From Margaritispora aquatica (taxonomy: Eukaryota; Ascomycota; Leotiomycetes; Helotiales; Discinellaceae), in assembly GCA_007644065.1 (NCBI GenBank), contig VJWN01000008.1, forward strand, positions 498,411 to 562,410: a DNA stretch of 64,000 nt, given 5' to 3'. Below the pieces are notes generated by a model, which worked only from the letters and a program-made list of their open reading frames with translations, made no database searches and was not told the origin of the DNA. Numbering within the stretch: the stretch's first letter is position 1; each line of letters starts with the position of its first letter. Below, piece after piece: positions 55,742 through 64,000 of the stretch. Both the position numbers and the translations under genes were made by a program.

Positions 55742-58700
55742 CTTGAGAATTAAGTCGGCGTTGTCCAGCAATGCCAATTGTAGTTGTCCTGTCTGTTCTG
55801 GTGTCCCTAACCTCTGTTGCCTGGAATGTTGTTGTGCCGAGTTACATGTGGACTGGAAAAATGTCCTTGCACAGAAAGCAAACGAGCTTATTGTGGAGAT
55901 GCGTGCAATGATGCGAACTGGTTTTAAGAAGGGACAACAGGACAAGTGAGGAGTATATAGATGTCCCCCAAGCTGCACGCCACCATGTTGACTATCAGAA
56001 TCTCATGCATGCATACCTCCCCTCCAAGAGCGATTTAACCGAACCTGGTGAGAATATGGGCACACATCACAACATTGGTACCCGTGTTGGACCATCGACA
56101 TGTCCTCATGCAGGAATATGTGCTTTTCTGGCAATATTCCGTGATAGTGTTGGTTTTGAGGTTGCTCGACCTTTGCGATTGGTCTGCAGTGTGGAGCAGG
56201 GGTAAAAATTGAGCGTAGTCCGGCCTCCTGAGTGGCCCATTCAAGTGATATCACAGGGAGTGGTCTGTGCACAGGGGTTAAGCGAGTAAGCGAGTCTTTC
56301 AGGCTGTGGTGGCTGTATGGATCTAGCCGTCAAGGGCTGTGGGGTTCTGAAAGCAGGTTCCCCTTGCCATGCACAGTAGCAAAGATACAGATCCAACGTC
56401 CATTTTGGGATATATCGAGTCTAATATGAGTGCCGTCACTGGCTTTGGTGTGAGACATCGATTGATTGCATCGGCAGTCACTCTGCTATACCTTTTCGTC
56501 TGGAGGTTTGCTTCCTAATTTAGATTCTTTGCTCCCTATGAAATTCGTTGCCAAAACATCTTGGATAACTACCTCGGTTTGTGTTGTCGGCATAGTTTGC
56601 TCTACTATGTTAATATTGTGCTTGATACTGGTGAGTGTATCAGTCGTCATGTTTGATTGGAATATTTTATACGAATTCGAAGGTAACAACGGTCAGTCCG
56701 CATGCATAAGAAGCGTTAAACCACCAAATGAACGAGCATGTCTTCTCGTGACAGCACAACGCGCATTTGCAGTCACGTTGCCTTTAAGCGCGCCCATGCA
56801 TATCGACATCCTTTTCCTTCCAACAGTGACCACCATCAGCAGTGACAAGCACATCCTACTGGTTACCGACAGCTGCATCTCGCCAACAGAGGTCACACGG
56901 GAAAACTCTTGCGCGGATGTGTTAACACACACTGCTGGATAATCGAGTCACTGTGCTTTCAGTCCTCAGGGATATAGATCTGTTAAGCACAAGGTGCAGA
57001 GGGCGTTGAGATCCCGATTCACCGCCATCACCACCTTCATCGAACGCTCTCATCCGAACACCACAAATGCTCTTAGCGCTGACACCTCAGCCTTATCACA
57101 CTATCATCTCAACTGCCTTATCACCTTACTTCTGTTTCGACTCCCTATATGTCACACACGATGTTCCCTTCTGTATTGGCTACCACGTTTTGTGATGCTT
57201 CGAAGAGAGACTCAATCACTGTGATGAGAAGTTGGCTGTAGCAACTACCGCTGTCATTTGTGCTTGTCATCATCGCTGCACAGCTTCAAGGAAAGCACAT
57301 TTCGTATCAGAGTTATGCTTTGCTTTCGAACTTTGCTATCGTCTTTCATGCATCAGAAGTAACAAGTCAATTCCTCGAGTATGCCCCCCTGAGTTTGGAT
57401 AGAGGTCCTCAGTTGCAGTCCCGAAGACCAGCTTTCCGTTATAGAGTAGGTAACACAGCCGAGACAAGAGTTGACTTATCGATGGAGATTTTGCTTTAGC
57501 GTAAACGCAGAGCTTGACATCTTCATGCCTACTATACGAATTGATTTCCAGCTGTTCTTAGGCAGAGCAGGAGATGATTGATACTCGAACCATGGATACC
57601 ATTGCATCAAATTGGTGATATTTATGAAAGAAATTAGGCGATTGTGTTGAAGATAATTTGAGAATATGGTTGTTCGCTGAATCCATTCGCAATGCTGATA
57701 CCTATGCTCAGAACACAGAAAGCATGACTAGATATTTGACACAAGGAGCTTGACAGACGGTTCAGATAACAATATTTGTTACCGAGTAAAAATATCGTGA
57801 CCGGATTGGAAACCGGTCACGATATGCGACAGGGTGGCTCTGCTTGAGACTCAGACCTCGTCCTTGTCTTAATCGTCGTGAGGATGACGATGCCTGAAAC
57901 AAAGAGTTATCAGACAACCAACAATCAGATGAGGTGCACGAGAAACACCCGAGCTGTCGTAAAAGCTCCTCGTATCCGTGCTGCAGCAGAGGCAGAAACC
58001 GGCCAGCAGCGGCCCTGGAGAGGACGAGAAGAGGACAAGGAGATCATCGGCCTTGTTTATGTATGTCCTACTTAGTACCAACGACAGTGATCATCGTTCT
58101 CGTCTCAAATGTAACGAATTAAACACAGAGCGCCGAAACAACATAAGAGTCTTCTTCAATGGAAGTATTCAACGTTATCTCTTACGTAGATCAGACCGTG
58201 GATCTCAAACAGAGACTATCAGCATACCTACTACAGACCGGAGATCGTTTCTGTGATTTGCCAACAGCAACACCACCATAAGTGAAGATTCGCATCACGC
58301 TTCGAACACAGCGTATAACGAGCATTACAGCGTGAAACCATCCAGTCTTCTGCACCAGCAGAGCCGAGTCCAGTCGAGTCGAGCTGACCTGAACTGAGAA
58401 CAAGCGCTCGGGAGCTTCCATCACTTGCATATGATGCCCTCAAGTGGAAATTGATTCAACAAGAGCCTCGATGGGTCTCGGTGCTTCGTGATCTATGGTC
58501 TGAGTCCACGAATATGTATGGAGCATCTGCAGCCACCATCACAATTGCCGCACCCGCGGTTAAAGGATGTTTGTGATGACAAGCTTAGACGCGATTTCCT
58601 TGGCATCTGGTCTTTCTTCCTAGGTCGTGGAAAGTTCTATACCAATGGGGCAAAATCAACAATCAACAAGTTTGATCCCTACTCTCACAACAACGCGTTG

Positions 58701-59432
58701 AAGGTCGTCAGCAAAGCTTGCACTTGTACCCCTCGCGTGTTGGTCGGGAAGAAGTCAGCATATTAATTCATGCATGATCTGGACGTTTATCCAAGGATGC
58801 CGCAGCGAAGCGCTTACCACGCCCCCCTATTGGACTCGCTTAGCCAGTTTCCCCTGCCACTGGCTGATCCATACGGATGATGGCTGGCGGCCACCAGCAT
58901 GCGACCAAGCGCGCTTTAACCGGGCCAGTGTTCCTCTTAGCAGCTTGCCATTGGCTTATTGGGAGCGATTTCCAACATCGCGAGCAACGGTTTCTCTGAT
59001 TCGGGCTCGTGAGTGGTGGAGCGAGACGTCGAGAAGCACGGATGAGGGAGGAGGTAGGGAAGTTAGGTAACTAAGTGGATTTGCGGAGAAAAAAATTGAG
59101 CCCTGCGAGGTTGGTGAGGTGTGGATGCTTGTGAGTTGTTGGAAGAGGTAGACATGTACGGAGTAGCTCACCCCAGCTGTCCGGGTGCGTATATGTTGTG
59201 AGGGCTGCCCGGTAGGTACGCATCTCGCTCTCACCTGCGTCTTTTGTTCTTAATTTGAACTCTTGAGTGAGAACTTTGTTGGTTGGTGGCTGCTGTCTCT
59301 GCAAGATATCCAGCTGCTGCTCATGCTCAGTCTCGCTAGGCTGCGAAGGTTGGAAGAGTGCGGTGCAGAGAGACTTGGTAGAAGGCATTGTCGATCACGA
59401 CCCCTAATTGCATCAAACGACTCGGAAGCTTC
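55742..59432. other. gene-free stretch of 3.7 kb between the two A/B pairs
   Basis: No supportable gene. The longest frame (56466-56942, 158 codons) starts with TTG; an internal ATG would give a hydrophobic segment, but no signal, domain or splice context supports it. The stretch lies upstream of both subfamily B copy 1 (-) and subfamily A copy 3 (+), so it should hold two divergent promoters. It could hide decayed copies. Confidence 0.5.
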
Positions 59433-61270
59433 ATGATGGCGAGCTTTATTCTGACTTGTTTGCTTGCCTTGTATGTCTCGACACCGGCATGGGCATTGCA
59501 AGTTACGCCAAATTCGAAATGCGCTTCATTGTGTATGGACTACCCGGGAGCTGATCCTTCGGACCCCAATGTTAGCAATACCTTTGGATCAGATGTTGTC
59601 TGTAAAGATGATGACTACAGCGCAACGTCAGTTGGCGTGAAATACCAAAGCTGTATAAATTGTCTCCAAAACAGTACTACCACAAGTGCAACCGAGTCAG
59701 ACCAGTCTTGGTTTTTATGTAAGTTGGCAGAATTCTTCATGCAGAGCTTCACTAAGCATTTCAATAGACAACCTCCGATATACTCTTAACACTTGTCTGT
59801 TCAACCCCGCCAACGCATCAGACCGAGTTGACACACCTTGCGCTTTAAGCTCGGTTTGCAGTCCACTCAGATCCGCTTTCATCGACGGTGTATCATCGAC
59901 CTCGATTTCGACAGAGTTCGCATACTGTACCGCCAATGGAGCAGTATTCACTAGCCAGTACCTCTCGATTTGTCAAGGATGTCTACAGCAGACCACGAAT
60001 GGTGTCTACCTGTCAAACTGTGAGCATTTCTCCATCCATGTTTCATTTATGATACTGACATTGGATGTGCACAGTCCTTATCGCTCTGAATGCAGGATGC
60101 AAACAGCAACCAGCAAACGGGACCTTGCTCGGTCTAAACAGCACACTCTTCACCCACAACCAGGTGCAAATCATAGACCCCATCACCGCCGCAATAGCAG
60201 CCGCACAAGGACCCCACAAAGTCCTCACTCATGGCGCCATAGCAGGGATAGCAGTCGGTACAGTTGGGTTTCTGCTCCTCCTCGCCGCCATCATCTTCGT
60301 CTGCATCAGGAAACGCCGCAACGAGAAATACCTCAAGCAACTCCGCAGTCCACTAGACCCCCGCTTCGGAGCCGAGAACATCACCGCCCCCAACAGCGGC
60401 GGCTTCACCTCGATGAACTCCCCACCCATCCAGAAGTACCCGTACAAGTCTGAAGAGAGCGCGGCCCAGACACCCAAGGAGACAGTGAAGATGATGCGCG
60501 CGCCGAAGATGCGGAACTTCAGCCTGCGCAACTTCAGCTTGGGTCGACACTCCGAGACCCAGAACGCGAGTTGGGAGGAGATGCAGCCCGAGCCAACGCC
60601 CTCGAGTACCCACGGGCACTCGCCGGGCCCACCGATGTACTCGCCTCCGCACGCGAACAGACGTGAGTCCTTCCCCACACACCAAGCGTACATTCCACCT
60701 CAATACGCACCTTCTACTCGGAGCTCAGTATACAACCCGCCCGTTGAGCCCGAGCCGTTATTCTCGAACCCGGCACCGCAAGCCGTGCCGGCAGCACACC
60801 CGCAACGCTTCACGCCCTCGCCGGCGTTCTCATCCCCACACGACGAGAGACCTGTGCCCTCCCCTCCCATCATGGCACGCGGGGGCCTGGGTCGAAGTCC
60901 CACCTTTACCAGTCCTGGCCCTGTGCCCGTAAGTCGGAGCAGTAGCCGCGCCAGCATTGTGCCTTTACAGCCAGCACGGAGTCACACGCCGAGCATGTCA
61001 TACCAGATCCCACCACCTCCTCCACGACCGCAGCAGCAGATAGACACCCGAGGGGACGAGACGTCTGACGGACACGAGATGCGAATCTCCGGACCGATCA
61101 TCAGAGTCGGAACACGATTCGAGAGCGATGAGGACGCGAAGAAGGCGCGAGAGAGACTCTACAGAGAGGGGATTACTGGTATGGGGATAAAGCAGCAGGA
61201 ACGGCTGAGTCCGATTAGAGGAAGCCCTGCGAGTGCCATGAGCGAGGAGATGTGGCCTGGAACTTTCTGA
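59433..61270 (+). CDS. Cys-rich type I membrane protein, subfamily A, copy 3
   Basis: Three exons (59433-59718, 59768-60019, 60075-61270) give 577 aa. Signal peptide MMASFILTCLLALYVSTPAWA, then LQVTPNSKCASLCMDYPG, YQSCINCLQNST and CQGCLQQ, then LNAGCKQQPANG. The transmembrane helix is at about 234-257 (GAIAGIAVGTVGFLLLLAAI). The tail holds a DPRFGAENITAP block and a MRNFS-type block shared with copy 1, long Pro/Ser-rich sequence, and the shared end SEEMWPGTF. The conserved tail end in copies 1 and 3 suggests a functional cytoplasmic motif. The frame from 59388 opens at TTG; the ATG at 59433 or 59436 is the start. Left member of convergent pair 2. Confidence 0.88.
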
Positions 61271-61754
61271 TTCTTTAGTGGCCACCTTTATGATGTGTGC
61301 ATTTTCATGTTTATTTTTCCTTTCGATCATGTTTGTGGAGGATAGTAGTGAGCGGGATGGAGTTCGGCGTTTGAGGTAGGGCTTCCTACACTCTTTTTGG
61401 AAGTCTTGTCTCCATTGGGTAAATACCACGATTGCTTGTGTGGAAATAGATAGTACAAGTCCAAACAATGACTAAGAAATGACCGAAAAGATTGATTGCA
61501 CTAGATATAAACACAAGTATGTGGTGATTTTACCAGGCATAGGACCAGTGGTCCATGGCAATCACAGATATTGCCATCCTAAATGGAGGGTATACGAAAC
61601 GCCGAGCCTCCAAGAGCGTGAGCTTGAGAAAAGCATTCTTGAACCAGCCAACCGAAGCGCCATGCTAACCACCAACCAAAGAACCAAAAACAAGCACACT
61701 AAGCAATAACCATTACCATCCGCAAACCAAGCAAGAACCACAATGAGCATGCAA
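61271..61754. other. spacer inside convergent pair 2
   Basis: This 484-bp spacer is between the 3' ends of subfamily A copy 3 and subfamily B copy 2. No gene seen. Confidence 0.6.
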
Positions 61755-63061
61755 TTAAACAGCATGTCCCATTTTAATATCGTAGTCCGGATAGTTTGGC
61801 ACTACACGGCCAGGACCTGGATGTGACAAGACGGGAGCTGTGTTTTCTCGCCACGTTTTACTATCTGATGTATCTACTCTCTCCATCTCGATCTCCTCTC
61901 CACGATCTTCGTGAAATCCAAAGCTCTGGAAAGCCATTTTGTTGTCCCTAGGCCACTCGTGAGGTCGACTTGGTCCTTCCACTGCACTAACTGGGCTAGT
62001 AAATTGGCTCGAGTAAGGACTAAAGTATGCCTTCTCCACAACAGCACTAGCAGGTGAATTATCTTCGTTACCCCATGCATTCGCAAACGGCCTTTGACTT
62101 TGCGGACTGTCAAAGAAGGGAGCTTCGCGCTGTTGAGGCGTGCTCACAGCAGCATTGTGATGGGTTTGCCACTCGTAGCCATTAGCTCTTGCTTTCTCGG
62201 CCAGAACTCGCCGGCGACGACGTTTGCCGCAAGATACGATAATGAAACCCGACACCATCAGTGCAAAAACAAGCCCTCCTGCGGCAATGCCAAGCTTGTC
62301 CCCAATTGATAGACCTCCAGCGCTAGGCGTGTATGAAGAGATCGGTGTGGCAGAGGGTGTGGTGATGTTTACTCGGGTGGAGGAGAAGACTGAGCCTTGA
62401 AGCGAAAGAGTCCCGCCAGCTACTGGTTGTTGCTCACAAGCGGCTTGAAGAACAGTGACAACTGGCATTTCTGGTCAGCAAAAAGATCTTATGTCTGTCT
62501 TAGACAAACTTACAGTTCATGAGATAGCGCTCATCGCTCATTTCTGCCAAACATGTTGTACATTTTGGGACAGTCACACTAGGGAGAAGTGGACAAAAGG
62601 AGTATGAGGATGCATTTGGGGACAGAGAGCTGTACTCGAAGCCACTCTGTAATGTTCCGCAAGAAAAACTATCAACACATTCGAATCAATACATGCCGGG
62701 TATCCGAATCAAGTGGTATTTACCTCGTCAAGCAAGGAGTGCTCACAGCTCGTGTATTGTTCTCCCAGCCGAACAAACACCAGGATAGAGCGTATCGCAG
62801 ATTGTATATTCCCCAGTGCAAATCCGGTACCTTCGTTTGTGGATCGAAGTATGTACTACTCAACTGGCAAGATATGCATGCCTTGAAGGCTGGGCCATAT
62901 GTCGATGTAGCATAACCGGAATCAGCGCAAGTGATTTCAGCACCGCTGGTACTGTCCAAAGTATTTCCACAGAGTTGAGCGCATGGTGATGTCGGGACCA
63001 CAAGCAGAGCTTGTGCGACCGCGATCAGGGCGAAGACGATCGATATCGTGTAGGTAAACAT
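61755..63061 (-). CDS. Cys-rich type I membrane protein, subfamily B, copy 2
   Basis: Three exons (62724-63061, 62514-62668, 61755-62461) give 399 aa. The first exon has exactly the same length (338 nt) as in subfamily B copy 1. Signal peptide (MFTYTISIVFALIAVAQA), then LLVVPTSPCAQLCGNTL, CISCQL, NLRYALSWCLFGWENNTR and CTTCLAEMSDERYLMN. The transmembrane helix is at about 221-242. The tail shares FFDSPQSQRPF, YFSPYSSQFTSPVSA and PVLSHPGPGR with copy 1, then extends to MGHAV. The acceptor of the second intron must be the later CCAG at 62462; the earlier CAG would create an immediate stop. The ATG at 63061 is used (the frame opens upstream with TTG). Function unknown. Confidence 0.87.
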
Positions 63062-64000
63062 CCTCAAAACTTCCGGCTTGTTTGTCTCGATTGAATATGT
63101 CGTCTGCTAAGCCTCGTGTCGCGTGATAAGCAATATCCTCCTACAGGGACATGTCGTTGTTGCCCTCAACCAAAGACTCCAGACTTTCCAACGCAACAGC
63201 TTTCACAGGACCGGGTTATAGGTGTGTTCTTATGGGCAAGTCATTCCTGATGTTAGTGATCCTGCAAGCGGTGCTAGGTGAAGTCCGAAAAGCTGGGAAG
63301 GGCGCCACTCATATTAGAAGCTAACATGGTCAATGGTCGTCGGTTCACCTGCACTCTTCCTCCGACAGACGATGCAAATTGACGAATGGCTGGAGTGAGA
63401 GTGCGACTTGTTCTTGTGTGGAGGATTGGTGAATGGACCCATGCATTTCTCAAGGTAAGTATCACACCCCTATTGGGATCTAGCAAGGTTTGCTGAAGCC
63501 TGAAGGAAAGCCGTGCAGTCCAATGATTGGCGATCTTAGTGCTTGGTATTGTTTGTGGCTCGGACTGCGAAGTGTCCTGACGAATGATATGCCATACATG
63601 GAGTCATTATGCATCTCTTTTCAGTCTTCCATTTCATCCATTTGCCGAAAATATAATGCATGATTGGGGGCGCCGTAATCTTTCTGATTTTCCCCCAGCC
63701 AGCGTGATGTGATGTGATGTGATGAGATGAGATGAGATGGGTGGAAAAGGGACGAGAGTTTAGAACCTCATCCAAACACATCCAATATCTTTCTGTCGTG
63801 GCTTTACCACTAGAGATATTGGACACGCCTCATTCTCCGTTTCTGTGTCTTATTCCTGTTCCACTCTGTGTCTCCTCGTACGGTAGAATGTGTACGTCGT
63901 TCGTCGTCATCAAGTCATCAAGTCATCACCAACGGTATCGGTGAGAACATGCAAGAAACTCCGGGGCGGGGAAAGATGTTGGTGATCCCTCATCCCTCCA
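63062..64000. other. intergenic, right end of window
   Basis: Promoter side of subfamily B copy 2. It has short frames only and a pentanucleotide repeat at 63705-63739. A gene could begin beyond the window edge. Confidence 0.5.
63705..63739. repeat. GATGT/GATGA pentanucleotide microsatellite
   Basis: About three GATGT units run directly into about four GATGA units, so one base change spread through half of the array. Confidence 0.85.

Noticed and set aside
56466..56942. 158-codon frame with a hydrophobic segment
   Set aside because: It starts at TTG, has no signal peptide or family resemblance, and no homology to the flanking membrane proteins by eye.

Overview
This is a nuclear window from a filamentous ascomycete (Pezizomycotina). 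Evidence: many short GT-AG introns of roughly 45-80 nt, and fungal-specific families such as the UstYa/DUF3328 proteins, a cellobiose-dehydrogenase-type cytochrome fused to b561, a Spo12 protein and 'LPXTG-domain' cell-surface proteins. The best guess is a leotiomycete (Helotiales-like), but that rests on general protein resemblance and is not proven here. I reconstructed 23 protein-coding genes and checked each exon chain by hand for splice sites and reading phase. No tRNA, rRNA, CRISPR or intact transposon was recognised.

Layout. 1-2.9 kb: gene-poor. 2.9-31.99 kb: mostly housekeeping genes. These are a secreted/membrane DUF7137 protein (-), a universal stress protein (-), eIF3l (-), a CDH-cytochrome/b561 membrane protein (-), an Nrd1-like RRM protein (+) built from very small 5' exons, a GPHR-type channel (+), a Ser-rich single-pass membrane protein (+), a short-chain dehydrogenase (+), the ribosome-associated GTPase Rbg1/DRG1 (+), a Spo12 family protein (-), an ACAD10/11-type acyl-CoA dehydrogenase (-) and the 60S export GTPase Lsg1 (-). 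32.2-40.7 kb: Ltv1 (+, divergent from Lsg1), the TREX-2 scaffold Sac3 (+) and the pseudouridine synthase Cbf5 (+). Lsg1, Ltv1 and Cbf5 make a local ribosome-biogenesis neighbourhood.

40.9-45.7 kb: the most interesting locus. Two UstYa-type (DUF3328) proteins (-), each with two HxxHC motifs, lie beside a divergently transcribed gene for a secreted, cysteine-free repeat protein of 282 aa. That protein has six repeats around the motif DADQGYEFIVRFTD, most followed by a dibasic Kex2 site. This is the gene arrangement of a dikaritin-type RiPP pathway (the ustiloxin, phomopsin and asperipin class). The core sequence is not one I recognise, and each repeat is carried on its own phase 1-1 exon.

48.9-63.1 kb: a cluster of five paralogous type I membrane proteins. 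Each has a signal peptide, a Cys-rich ectodomain, one transmembrane helix and a long disordered cytoplasmic tail. They form two subfamilies: A on the + strand, three copies; B on the - strand, two copies. The order is A1> A2> <B1 A3> <B2, so the convergent A/B pair appears to have been duplicated as a unit. Long gene-free stretches separate these genes.
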